A stretch of DNA of 43,590 nucleotides. Source: Oceanospirillales bacterium. Its GTDB lineage: Bacteria > Pseudomonadota > Gammaproteobacteria > Pseudomonadales > Endozoicomonadaceae. Position numbers and translations under genes: made by a program. The notes under the pieces are model-generated. The model worked only from the letters and a program-made list of their open reading frames with translations. It was not told the origin of the DNA and did no database searches. This document shows positions 27,378-36,009 of this stretch, one piece after another (within the stretch, counting starts at the first letter, position 1; the number at the start of each line of letters is the position of its first letter). The stretch covers positions 1 to 43,590 of the forward strand of contig SIHQ01000032.1 of NCBI GenBank assembly GCA_004762125.1, given 5' to 3'.

Positions 27378-28426
27378 GTGAAATTTCTAATTAAAATTAC
27401 GTTTATCGTATGTACTCTATTCATTTTAACGGCTTGTAAAAGCTCTGGGTCGGGTTCTAGCTCAGAAGCCAGTTCAACATTTCAGATACTTCAGCAGACG
27501 AAAATGACTCTGGCAGAACGCCAATTGATATCGTCAACAGAAATGATGAAGATGACATTACAAACGGTGAAGACAATCGTTGGAATATTAGTAACTATCG
27601 CGGCCGTGACTACAACAGAAACAGCATTTACGGACTCTGGGCTTTAGTAGGAACAGATACCTTACACGTTACTACACCAACAGACGAAGACAGTGGAACC
27701 GGGAATCGTCGCATGTTCTTCACTATCCGCAATACTTCTACACTGGGAGAAAGCGAGATTCGATTATGCTTCCTTGGTGATGACTGGTTTCCTTATAACG
27801 GTCTCACACCTGAAGTTATGGTTTCGGGGGAGGGCGGTTACTTTATGATGGATTTTGAAGAGGTCGTTGATACTGGCGATAGATTTATGAATGTCACTCT
27901 TGATATAGATATTGATGACGGAGAAGGTTCATTTTCCCAGTTAGATGGCGACTATCAGGCAGTAAAAATATCCGACAGTACTGCCTCAAATCTTGGTTCT
28001 TTGAAGCTCACATCATACATTATTGATTACAGCATTGAAGGCCTTCCTAAAAAAGCGTTATTCAATGAATTGGAAACCCACGTAGGCTGTATGACAGAAA
28101 CTGAAATGTCGTTCATGGCCGCTGTAAGTGCTGAAAGCCTAGGGCGTCAAATTGTAGATTCCATAACCCGTGCAGACACAACACTACTAGCCTTTGATGA
28201 TGGTGAACTTACATTGACTGACATGTACACAACAACAGGTACAAAAGGTTATCTCACTCGCATAACGACCAACCCGGATAGTGACGATTTTTACTTCGGA
28301 CTGGGAGACAGTGATAGCAACACTTACAATTATTTAAATCGAACAACGACCAAACACAAGGGAAACATAAGCTCAGTTAACCATCTGGATGATTACGCTA
28401 GTGCAGAGTTTGATTTAAACTTTTAA
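27378..28426 (+). pseudogene. Lipoprotein of unknown function, split by a one-base frameshift
   Basis: The gene starts at GTG 27378 behind AAGGAAG. MKFLIKITFIVCTLFILTAC gives a lipoprotein signal with LTAC as lipobox, then a serine/glycine linker. After codon 34 this frame becomes non-biological and stops at 27647. From 27482 the -1 frame reads SDTSADENDSGRTPIDIVN and stays open to 28426, through RMFFTIRNTSTLGESEIRLC. Adding one T to ACATTTCAG near 27480 would join them into a protein of about 349 residues. It is either a true mutation, a sequencing error or, less likely, programmed shifting. The mature part is acidic (many D/E) and resembles surface proteins; no family is recognised. Confidence 0.72.
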
Positions 28427-28449
28427 ATAGCTCTACCCTCGCAATCATT

Positions 28450-28497
28450 GAAGGTCCGTGCAAGTTAGGTCATGTCTAATCCGGCCTTCGGTTTTTT
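28450..28497 (+). terminator. Terminator after the lipoprotein gene
   Basis: GAAGGTCCG (28450-28458) pairs with CGGCCTTC (28482-28489) with one bulged base, followed by GG and six T. Confidence 0.65.
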
Positions 28498-28671
28498 ACG
28501 GAGGCCCGTGCATCAGATGCTTACACCGTAGAAATCATTCTTGATCCCGGCATTAATACTCCCCGTTTTGATATAACTATCGATGGTACTGCAACAAATA
28601 ACGTTCCTGAACTCTTTGAGCGTATAACGGTCTACCTGAGATTAACTCTCTCAGGACATTTCCTTGTATAA
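28480..28671 (+). pseudogene. Start-less open frame, probable gene remnant
   Basis: From 28480 to the TAA at 28669-28671 one frame reads protein-like with DAYTVEIILDPGINTPRFDI in its middle, but has no start codon and overlaps the terminator at its left. It runs into the start of the permease gene (8-base overlap). Probably the tail of a gene lost by deletion, but it may be chance. Confidence 0.3.
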
Positions 28672-29983
28672 ACCTGATTTAATTAATCTTAGAGCCACTG
28701 ATCGTTACGGCACTGAACCTGTTGAAAAGCAGGATCAGAGAGCGGGAGTAAAGGATAGCTTTCTGATTATGGTGAATTATCTGATTAATCCGGGCACTAT
28801 TTTAACATCCGCTATGGGGGTGGCTGACGGGCTGTCAGTAGCAGAAGTCATGTTGGTGCAATGTTCGGCTGTGATGGTAGGTATAACCCTACTCCTGCTG
28901 CTAGCTCGAATAGGCGTGGATTATGGTATTACCGGGCAGATGGCCTGTCGGGTAAGTTTGGGTTATAGGGGAGGGCGGTTTCTAACTTCTCCGCTCAGGG
29001 TTATCTGCTCTATTTACTGGTTTGCTTTTCAAATTCTAGCTGGTGGCCTGGCTATTCAGGCTGTGCTCGACTGGCTTGGTATTTCTGTACCACTGATACC
29101 CATTGCTCTGTTTTTCGCTACTCTTCAGTTGCTGGTTGCACTGGTCGGTTATGGTTGGCTGCGCAATGTTTTTGCTTATGCTTTTCCGATCAAGATTATA
29201 TGCATCTTCTATTTGCTGTATGCCTTGATGGAGAAATCAGACTGGGCTGTTCCTGCTATTGAGTTTCAGTTTGATGCCCACTGGTTGCTTATGATGAGTT
29301 GGTTCAATGGCATCCTGTTCGGAATGCTATCGCTTATTACCGATGCGGCTGATTTTACGCGCTATCAATATTCCCTGAAAAAACTGTGGTTGGGTTCATT
29401 GGCGGGAGCAATGCTGGGAGTAAGCCTTGGGTCGTTTATGGGTGCCTATGCAGGTTGGCTGACAGTGGGGACAGCCAGTGCATTGTTTCATAATATAATG
29501 ATTTTTCTGGCTAGCCCTATAGCCGCTGCCGCTCTGCTGTTACTGATTGTTTTTGATAACTGGACGATCAATATCATCAATCTTTATAGCGGAGGTTTGT
29601 CGCTTAATCATGTGATTGAACGATGGACAAGAGAGCGTTGTACGTTTCTGATCGGCCTGGTCGCTATCGCTTTGAGCTGTTTTCCGACCATCGTAGAAAA
29701 CTATCTCGGCAACGTAACGCTACTGACCTGGCTGTTCCCACCTATAACCGGTGTCATGCTGGTGGATCTAATGAATCGAAAGTGGGAAATTGATGTCCCT
29801 GAGTTATATAAATCCGATGGCGTTTACCGTTATTTTCATGGTTTTCGTATTCAGTCGGTAGTTATTATCGGTATCACTGCGCTGACAGGATTATTGATTC
29901 CCTCTGATTGGCCTATCTCATTGATGATGGTGTTAATGGCTCCATTATTTCATATATTATACAATCATATTATTAATCTTTAA
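28664..29983 (+). CDS. NCS1-family purine/pyrimidine permease (CodB-like)
   Basis: 439 residues, about 12 membrane segments. MVNYLINPGTILTSAMGVADGLS near the N-terminus, the loop CRVSLGYRGGRF and SLITDAADFTRYQ in the middle are the NCS1 landmarks. These carriers import cytosine, uracil, hydantoins, allantoin or related compounds with sodium or protons. The start is TTG 28664, seven bases after AGGA. No nucleobase-degrading enzyme gene lies nearby, so the substrate is unknown. Confidence 0.85.
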   Translation: MYKPDLINLRATDRYGTEPVEKQDQRAGVKDSFLIMVNYLINPGTILTSAMGVADGLSVAEVMLVQCSAVMVGITLLLLLARIGVDYGITGQMACRVSLGYRGGRFLTSPLRVICSIYWFAFQILAGGLAIQAVLDWLGISVPLIPIALFFATLQLLVALVGYGWLRNVFAYAFPIKIICIFYLLYALMEKSDWAVPAIEFQFDAHWLLMMSWFNGILFGMLSLITDAADFTRYQYSLKKLWLGSLAGAMLGVSLGSFMGAYAGWLTVGTASALFHNIMIFLASPIAAAALLLLIVFDNWTINIINLYSGGLSLNHVIERWTRERCTFLIGLVAIALSCFPTIVENYLGNVTLLTWLFPPITGVMLVDLMNRKWEIDVPELYKSDGVYRYFHGFRIQSVVIIGITALTGLLIPSDWPISLMMVLMAPLFHILYNHIINL

Positions 29984-30039
29984 TTAAAATCATCCGATTT
30001 ACCTCACACAAAGAGTTAACCCAAAAAATCAGCAATGCA

Positions 30040-30063
30040 GGCACCAAAGCAAGCTTTGGTGCC
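30040..30063. terminator. Strong hairpin between convergent genes
   Basis: GGCACCAAAGC (30040-30050) pairs perfectly with GCTTTGGTGCC (30053-30063), leaving only AA between. No T run follows on the plus strand. On the minus strand TTTTTT occurs about 12 bases later (complement of 30023-30028), so it may end transcription of the VWA gene. Confidence 0.6.
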
Positions 30064-30096
30064 ACTGTTAATCGCTGCGCTATTGAAAAATGAAGG

Positions 30097-31278
30097 TTAT
30101 CGGTTAGAAGTGAGTGTTTTCATGGCCTGTTCAAGCCCTTTAACTGTCAGAGGAAACATACGGCCTTCAAGCTGTTCAAGAACAATCTCAGTGGACTGGG
30201 TGTAGTGCCAACTATCCTGTTCAGCTGGGTTGAGCCAGACACATTGATCAAAATGATCAAGCAGGCGCTGCATCCAGGTATGGCCGGCTTCCTGATTCCA
30301 GTGTTCTACACTGCCTCCGGAAGAAGTGATCTCATAAGGTGACATGGCTGCATCGCCGACAAAAATCACTTTATAATCTTTACCAAATTTATGGATGATG
30401 TCCTGGGTCAGGATCAGTTCACTGCGGCGGCGGGCGTTATTCTGCCAGAGATGTTCATAGATATAGTTATGGAAGTAATGAAACTCCATATGTTTGAACT
30501 CGGAACGGGCGCAGGCAAACAGCTCTTCACAGATACGAATATGCATATCCATGGATCCGCCAACATCCATAAACAAGAGTACTTTTACCGAGTTACGTTT
30601 TTCCGGAACCAGCTTGATATCCAGCATACCTCTACTGGCGGTTGACTGAATGGTATCATCCAAATCCAGTTCTTCCGCGGCTCCTTGACGGGCGAATTTA
30701 CGCAGCCGTCTAAGTGCCATTTTCATATTTCGGGAACCAAGACGTTCATTGTCGTCCAGATTCTGAAACTCTCTCTTATCCCAAACTTTGGTGGCACTGC
30801 TATTACGGCCTTCTTTCTGACCAATGCGAACCCCCATAGGGTTTTCGCCATAGGCTCCAAAAGGAGAGGTGCCACCGGTACCGATCCATTTATTACCACC
30901 GGCATGTCGTTCTTTCTGCTCTTCAAGTCTTTGTTTCAGGGTTTCCATGAGCTCTTCAAGGCTACCCAGAGACTTAAGCTTTTCCCGCTCTTCATCTGTC
31001 AGCTGTTTGATGAATTCGGATCTCAACCAGTCATCTGGTATGGCGGCTTCCAGCAGATCTTCTATGGACTCAATACCTTCGAAGAAGGCCTGACAGGCTC
31101 GGTCAAAGCGGTCGTAACAACGTTCATCCTTGACCAATAGAGCTCTGGCCAAGTGATAAAAGGCTTCGTTATCAGCTACAACCACGTGATGTTTCATGGC
31201 ATTGAGCAGATCCAGATATTCCCTTGTGCTGGCTGGCACACCGAAAGCTCTGACTGTTCCCAGAAAACTGGTCAGCAT
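30097..31278 (-). CDS. VWA domain protein (CoxE-like), partner of MoxR ATPase
   Basis: 393 residues with a C-terminal von Willebrand A domain. Its metal site (MIDAS) is LLFMDVGGSMDMH (DxGxS), with the later T/D contacts around IFVGDAAMSP. The N-terminal half is helical and charged (YREYLDLLNAMKHHVV type), and includes a glycine-rich linker GGNKWIGTGGTSPFG. CoxE-like proteins act with MoxR ATPases as chaperones that insert cofactors or metals or remodel complexes. It follows the MoxR gene by 11 bases on the same strand, a conserved pairing. Nearby clients are not obvious. Confidence 0.88.
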   Translation of the reverse strand: MLTSFLGTVRAFGVPASTREYLDLLNAMKHHVVVADNEAFYHLARALLVKDERCYDRFDRACQAFFEGIESIEDLLEAAIPDDWLRSEFIKQLTDEEREKLKSLGSLEELMETLKQRLEEQKERHAGGNKWIGTGGTSPFGAYGENPMGVRIGQKEGRNSSATKVWDKREFQNLDDNERLGSRNMKMALRRLRKFARQGAAEELDLDDTIQSTASRGMLDIKLVPEKRNSVKVLLFMDVGGSMDMHIRICEELFACARSEFKHMEFHYFHNYIYEHLWQNNARRRSELILTQDIIHKFGKDYKVIFVGDAAMSPYEITSSGGSVEHWNQEAGHTWMQRLLDHFDQCVWLNPAEQDSWHYTQSTEIVLEQLEGRMFPLTVKGLEQAMKTLTSNR

Positions 31279-31289
31279 ATCAGCCTCCC

Positions 31290-32126
31290 TCAGCGTCGGG
31301 TCATAAAGGCAAGACGTTCCAGCAGCTGTATATCCTGCTCATTTTTAACCAAAGCCCCATGAAGTGGAGGAATAGCGCTGCGGCTGTTCCGGTTCTGCAG
31401 TACATCTGCAGGGATATCATCGGAGTTCAGTAGCTTCAACCAGTCGATCAGTTCTGAGGTTGATGGTTTTTTCTTTAAGCCCGGGATATCACGCAGGTCG
31501 AAGAACATTTGCAGGGCTTCTGACACTAAATTCTGACGAAGATTCGGATAATGAACATCAACAATTTCTTTCATCGTTGCTGCATCCGGAAAACGGATGT
31601 AGTGAAAGAAACAGCGTCGCAGGAAGGCATCCGGAAGCTCTTTCTCATTGTTACTGGTGATGATAATAATCGGGCGGTGTACTGCTTTCACTTGTTGTTG
31701 GGTTTCATAAACATGAAACTCCATTTTATCCAGTTCCTGCAACAGGTCGTTGGGGAATTCGATATCAGCCTTATCGATTTCATCGATCAAGAGAACCACT
31801 TGTTCTTCGGCTTCAAAGGCTTCCCAGAGTTTGCCTTTGACAATGTAGTTGCTGATGTTATGAACCTTTTCATCACCCAGTTGTGAATCCCTGAGTCGCG
31901 AGACAGCATCGTATTCGTACAGTCCCTGCTGAGCTTTTGTGGTGGACTTGATGTTCCATTGTAAGAGTCGCTTGCCCAGAGATTCCGCGACCTGTTCAGC
32001 CAGCATCGTTTTACCAGTGCCGGGTTCGCCTTTGATGAGCAACGGGCGTTGAAGAGTGACTGCAGCATTGACAGCGATTTTTAGTTCATCTGTAGCGATG
32101 TAGCTACTGGTAGAATCAAATTTCAT
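31290..32126 (-). CDS. MoxR-family AAA+ ATPase
   Basis: 278 residues. Walker A is GEPGTGKTMLAEQ, Walker B VVLLIDEIDKADIEFP, sensor 1 PIIIITSNNEKELPDAFLRRCFFHYI with the arginine finger. This is the MoxR pattern. MoxR proteins form hexameric machines that work with VWA-domain adaptors, here the gene next downstream. The start is ATG 32126 with a weak ribosome site (AAAGAATACTT). It ends in the sequence LLERLAFMTRR and is complete. Confidence 0.93.
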   Translation of the reverse strand: MKFDSTSSYIATDELKIAVNAAVTLQRPLLIKGEPGTGKTMLAEQVAESLGKRLLQWNIKSTTKAQQGLYEYDAVSRLRDSQLGDEKVHNISNYIVKGKLWEAFEAEEQVVLLIDEIDKADIEFPNDLLQELDKMEFHVYETQQQVKAVHRPIIIITSNNEKELPDAFLRRCFFHYIRFPDAATMKEIVDVHYPNLRQNLVSEALQMFFDLRDIPGLKKKPSTSELIDWLKLLNSDDIPADVLQNRNSRSAIPPLHGALVKNEQDIQLLERLAFMTRR

Positions 32127-32210
32127 AAGTATTCTTTATTTTTTTTCTTAATAATGCGAGCACTTTAACTCAGAGACACCGTCAGTGTGAACAGCTGTCA
32201 CGCTATTCGA

Positions 32211-32450
32211 TTATCGTTCATTCAGGGATTCATCCCTGTATCGCCTCAGCGGGGAAAGGAAATAAGCCAACACCGAGCGTTGCCCTGTATTGATTTCTGC
32301 CGAGACAGACATACCTGACTGAATGCTTTTTAATTGACCGTCAATATTCAGCTGAGTCTTAGTCAGGCTAATTCTCACCGGGTAGGTCATCTGACCTTCA
32401 TTACCAGCAGCGGCATCCCTGGATATATACCAGGGCAAAAACATGATCAT
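32211..32450 (-). pseudogene. C-terminal fragment of an HlyD-family type I secretion adaptor
   Basis: About 65 residues match the end of HlyD/PrtE-type membrane-fusion proteins: a beta stretch MTYPVRISLTKTQLNIDGQ, then SIQSGMSVSAEINTGQRSV, then the terminal helix LSPLRRYRDESLNER. A full protein has about 400-480 residues and an N-terminal membrane helix; nothing of that lies upstream. The cut is near 32430, and the sequence beyond belongs to other DNA. The piece shows that a type I secretion operon once stood here. Confidence 0.85.
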
Positions 32451-32496
32451 AAATTGACCAACAAGAAAGATTAAAAACCTGTAAAATCACACATGA

Positions 32497-33057
32497 CTGT
32501 TCGATAACATTTCACATGAATTGCTGATGAAAGCAGTACGTAAGCACACAGACTGCAAGTGGCTGCTGCTGTACATAGAGCGATGGTTAAAAGCACCCAT
32601 GGTTATGAAAAATGGGGAGCAGGTTGAGCGAACACAAGGTACTCCGCAAGGAGGTGTTATTAGACCAGTGTTAGCGAATCTGTTTCTGCATTATGTTTTT
32701 GACAAGTGGATGAAGAAATACCACTCAAATGTGAAATGGTGCCGGTATGCAGATGATGGGCTTGTGCACTGTAATAGTGAACGACAGGCTCAGCAGATGT
32801 TGGCTGCGCTTAAAGAAAGATTTGAAACGTGTGGACTTGAATTACACCCAACGAAAACCAAAATTGTGTACTGCAAAGACGGTTCTCGAAAAGGTAAGCA
32901 TGAGCACATAAGTTTCGACTTTCTGGGATACACCTTCCGACCTCGTCTTTGTCGGAACACGAAAAGGCAAAGTATCTTTGTCAGTTTTTCCCCCGCTGCA
33001 AGCAGAAGTGCTCAGAAAGGGATGATAAAGAAAATCAACTGTGGATGCAGAGCCTGA
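32497..33057 (+). pseudogene. ltrA: Group II intron reverse transcriptase/maturase fragment (LtrA-like)
   Basis: The homology begins at 32497 (LFDNISHELL, the RT motif that carries the first catalytic aspartate), right after a stop codon. It continues through RTQGTPQGGVIRPVLANLFL and CRYADDG, the catalytic YADD box, to FDFLGYTFRPRL. The N-terminal RT part and the maturase X and endonuclease domains are missing. The last 6-10 codons before 33057 look like foreign DNA: from about 33040 the bases fit the opposite-strand gene. No domain V/VI RNA hairpin is visible. The fragment could not splice or move. Confidence 0.9.
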
Positions 33058-33682
33058 ATTCTTTCAATGACCCCTGAGCGTGTGTTGAAAGGTGATGATA
33101 TATCCAGAACAACTTGATTAGGGTTTTCTGTGTTAGTAAAAGCGTTCAATCCATTGATAGGAGTAATCACCACCTGTTCTTGAGTTGTTGCTCAGGGTTT
33201 TTGCTTTTTACTTCATCCTCTGTTTCAGTGATCTCAACACTCTGGAAAGCTAATGCAAAATTTTGTTGTTGAGCAGTTTGAGCAGTAGTGATTATAGAAT
33301 GTAGTGATGATTGTCCACTCACGACTGGGCTTAAAAGAGCTCGACTTGTTTGAGATGGGATTGTTTCTTCTATCGGGAACTTATCAGTACTTAAAGGTAG
33401 TGATGATGGCGCTGATTTTTTAGATTTTACTTGATCGTCATCGTCTTCTTCACTGGGAGAGAGTTGCTTTGCTTCTTCTTCCGTAGTGGGACTGCCTTCC
33501 TTATTATTCGGCTGGTCTGAGACATCCTTTTTATTATTATTGTTTAACTGTGCTTCCATAGTTTTTTTTGCATCAGCTTGAGAGTCTGCAGCAACAGCAA
33601 AATGAATGTCCGTATTGAGAGAAATAAGAAGAATAAGAGACTGGAGTGCCAGCTTTGCAGCTGGCTTTGTCGAGTATTTCAT
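33041..33682 (-). pseudogene. Exported low-complexity protein gene, frameshifted and cut by the intron fragment
   Basis: From ATG 33682 a signal peptide (LALQSLILLISLNTDIHFAV, then AADS) leads into a polar, D/E/S/Q/N-rich region (SPSEEDDDDQVKSKKSAP). This frame stops at 33167. A frame shifted by one base continues the sequence as EQVVITPINGLNAFTNTENP and on to IERIQALHPQ at about 33041, with protein-like composition. There it meets the reverse-transcriptase fragment. I read this as one gene with a frameshift at about 33175 and a lost 3' end. No family is recognised. The 171-residue first part could still be made. Confidence 0.55.
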
Positions 33683-33763
33683 GATGAATGAGCCTGATAA
33701 GTTCTAGAGACATCAAAGTTGACTGAAAGCTAGTACTGATATCAGGTTTTATCAAACATAAAA

Positions 33764-33784
33764 AACCCCTCGAAAAGAGGGGTT
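33764..33784 (-). terminator. Terminator of the ETF-QO gene
   Basis: AACCCCTC (33764-33771) pairs with GAGGGGTT (33777-33784). Read on the minus strand the stem ends in GGGGTTTTTTATG, a good T run 18 bases after the stop codon at 33802. Confidence 0.9.
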
Positions 33785-33801
33785 GTGAACACTCAATAAA
33801 G

Positions 33802-35460
33802 CTACATATTCGGGTAGTTTGGACCGCCCATACCTTCTGGTGTCACCCAGGTGATATTTTGTGCAGGGTCTTTGATATCGCAGGTTTTGCAGTGAACACA
33901 GTTCTGACTGTTAATCTGGAATGTCTGCTCACCTGATTCTTCATCGGCGACAATCTCATAAACACCGGCAGGGCAGTAACGCTGAGCAGGCTCATCAAAC
34001 TGTGTGAGGTTCTGTTTCAACGGTATGGATGCGTCGGCCAGGCGAAGATGGCAAGGTTGATCTTCTTCGTGGTTCGTATTGGACAGAAAAACAGAATCCA
34101 AACGATTAAAGCTGATGACATTATCCGGTTTTGGATAATCAATCTTCTGACTGTTCGCCGCAAACTTTAGAGTAGCATGGTCAGGTGTTTTATCATGGAG
34201 GGTCAAAGGCAGCTTGCCGCCGAAGATGTTCTGATCGACAAAGGAAAAACCGGCGCCAATAAGGTTGCCAAATTTGTGCATGGCCGGACCAAAGTTTCTT
34301 TGGTCATGCAATTCCTTGCCTGCCCAGGAATCATCAAAGGCTTTATTGATGCCCGTTAGATCTTCGCGCCCTTCGGAACCGCCTTTAATAGAAGCAAACA
34401 CTTCTTCTGCCGCGAGCATGCCCGACTTCATAGCCGTGTGTGTGCCTTTAATCTTGGCACCATTCAGTGTACCTGCATCGCAACCCAGTAACAGACCACC
34501 GGCAAACGACATTTTCGGTAAGGATTGAGGGCCGCCTTTGGCTAGCGCACGAGCACCGTAGGACACTCGTTTACCCCCTTCCAGATATTGCTTGATGACA
34601 GGAGACTGCTTATAGCGCTGGAATTCTTCAAAAGGGCTGACATGGGGGTTGGAATAACTGAGGTCTGTAATCAAACCCAGTACAACCTGATTGTTCTCAA
34701 TATGATAAAGGAAACCACCGCCGGTAGAGCCACTCTCGCTTAATGGCCATCCTGCAGTATGAACAACCAGACCTTGCTGGTGGTTTTCTGGCTTAACATC
34801 CCAAAGTTCTTTAATACCAAGACCGTAATGCTGCGGATCTTTGCCTTCATCCAGATTAAAACGACTGATCAGTTCTTTACCCAGATGACCACGGCAACCT
34901 TCAGAGAACAGGGTGTACTTGGCATGGAGCTCCATACCCGGCATATAGCTGTTTTTCTGCTCACCGGCTTCGGAGATACCCATGTCGCCCGTAGCAATAC
35001 CTTTTACCGAACCGTCTTCATTAAAGAGCACTTCGTTGGCAGCAAAACCCGGGAAGATTTCAACACCCAACTGTTCTGCTTGTTCAGCCAGCCAGCGGCA
35101 AAGATTACCCAGGCTGATGATGTAGTTGCCTTCGTTGTGCATGGTTTTAGGCACGAAGAGCCCCGGCACTTTCATCGATTTTTTTTCTGAGGTCAGCCAG
35201 AAAATGTCGTCGCCTTTTACCTCGGTGTTCAGAGGAGCGCCTTTTTCTTTCCAGTCAGGAAACAGTTCATTCAGTGCGGTCGGTTCAAAAACTGCTCCGG
35301 AGAGGATGTGGGCACCGACTTCGGAGCCTTTCTCAACGACACAGACACTGAGCTCCTGGCCAGATTCTTGAGACATTTGCATAAGACGACATGCGGCAGA
35401 CAGACCTGATGGTCCAGCGCCTACTATGACGACATCAAATGGCATAGATTCGCGTTCCAT
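33802..35460 (-). CDS. Electron-transfer flavoprotein-ubiquinone oxidoreductase (ETF-QO)
   Basis: A 552-residue inner-membrane-associated flavoprotein that moves electrons from reduced ETF to ubiquinone, so feeding acyl-CoA dehydrogenase electrons into respiration. FAD binding begins at VVIVGAGPSGLSAACRLM near residue 10. The C-terminal 4Fe-4S ferredoxin-like part is CPAGVYEI... followed by NCVHCKTCDIKDPAQNITW. The protein ends PEGMGGPNYPNM, the standard end of the family. GGGAGG precedes ATG 35460. It is divergent from etfBA across 549 bases with several palindromes. The length is normal. Confidence 0.96.
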   Translation of the reverse strand: MERESMPFDVVIVGAGPSGLSAACRLMQMSQESGQELSVCVVEKGSEVGAHILSGAVFEPTALNELFPDWKEKGAPLNTEVKGDDIFWLTSEKKSMKVPGLFVPKTMHNEGNYIISLGNLCRWLAEQAEQLGVEIFPGFAANEVLFNEDGSVKGIATGDMGISEAGEQKNSYMPGMELHAKYTLFSEGCRGHLGKELISRFNLDEGKDPQHYGLGIKELWDVKPENHQQGLVVHTAGWPLSESGSTGGGFLYHIENNQVVLGLITDLSYSNPHVSPFEEFQRYKQSPVIKQYLEGGKRVSYGARALAKGGPQSLPKMSFAGGLLLGCDAGTLNGAKIKGTHTAMKSGMLAAEEVFASIKGGSEGREDLTGINKAFDDSWAGKELHDQRNFGPAMHKFGNLIGAGFSFVDQNIFGGKLPLTLHDKTPDHATLKFAANSQKIDYPKPDNVISFNRLDSVFLSNTNHEEDQPCHLRLADASIPLKQNLTQFDEPAQRYCPAGVYEIVADEESGEQTFQINSQNCVHCKTCDIKDPAQNITWVTPEGMGGPNYPNM

Positions 35461-35512
35461 GATGGATTTCCTCCCTCTGCCGGGTAATTGGGTAATGTTA
35501 TTATTTTATATC

Positions 35513-35542
35513 GTCATTCATGCACAGGCGGTCATGAATGAC
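35513..35542. promoter_or_regulatory. Perfect 10-base inverted repeat upstream of ETF-QO
   Basis: GTCATTCATG (35513-35522) and CATGAATGAC (35533-35542) are exact reverse complements, 10 bases apart, so the centres are two helical turns apart. It lies 53 bases before the ETF-QO start, an operator-like position. The regulator is unknown. Confidence 0.6.
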
Positions 35543-35573
35543 AGGATATTCGCATATCGATGGATACTTGAAT

Positions 35574-35587
35574 CAAACGAGTGTTTG
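35574..35587. promoter_or_regulatory. Putative PsrA operator 1 (CAAAC-N4-GTTTG)
   Basis: CAAAC GAGT GTTTG is a perfect dyad and fits the published PsrA binding pattern (G/C)AAAC-N2-4-GTTT(G/C). PsrA is a TetR-type fatty-acid-responsive repressor in Pseudomonas that is reported to act on beta-oxidation genes, including etf genes. This copy is 114 bases upstream of ETF-QO. That this organism has PsrA is inference. Confidence 0.6.
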
Positions 35588-35690
35588 AATATTGTCTCGC
35601 ATTATAACGACTTGGGAATAAATCACCAGTCTTCGTCAGTCCATCTCGCTCTGATTCTTTGGCAATATAAGGCTGAAAGCCGCCTGTAGG

Positions 35691-35712
35691 GCACTTTATC
35701 ACCATAAAGTGC
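35691..35712. promoter_or_regulatory. Perfect 9-base inverted repeat between ETF-QO and etfBA
   Basis: GCACTTTAT (35691-35699) and ATAAAGTGC (35704-35712) flank CACC. It may be an operator or an RNA hairpin in a leader; there is no T run to suggest a terminator. Confidence 0.5.
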
Positions 35713-35806
35713 TAACAGAAAATCACACGATAGAAGGCATCTTTAGTGTATGCAGTGCCTGCGTTAAATACATAGTTCGTTGCGCCTAGTTAGCGTGGCT
35801 GTAATC

Positions 35807-35820
35807 CAAACACAGGTTTG
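35807..35820. promoter_or_regulatory. Putative PsrA operator 2 (CAAAC-N4-GTTTG)
   Basis: CAAAC ACAG GTTTG, the same dyad as operator 1 with a different 4-base spacer, lies 190 bases before etfB. Two exact copies, one toward each divergent gene, make chance unlikely. The rest of 35461-36009 shows no real gene. Confidence 0.6.
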
Positions 35821-36009
35821 AACCCTTATTGACGTGGTGGTAGAGTGCTGTTTCGCAGCGCTGTGCAACCATGATAACAATTGTGATCAATGCTCGTTTC
35901 AAGAGTGGTTATTAAGAGTCGTTTTTCATTTTTCTTCATAGTCGTTTGTAGCACTGCTTTAACATCAACATGATCCAGTCAAAGTAAGAATAAGGAAGGC
36001 TGCGCACCC

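Noticed and set aside
32497-33057. Complete group II intron
   Set aside because: No RNA domains V/VI are seen, and both ends of the reverse transcriptase are missing.
35426-35689. 87-codon plus-strand frame between ETF-QO and etfBA
   Set aside because: It overlaps the ETF-QO start, contains two of the operator-like dyads, has no ribosome site and its sequence does not look like a protein.
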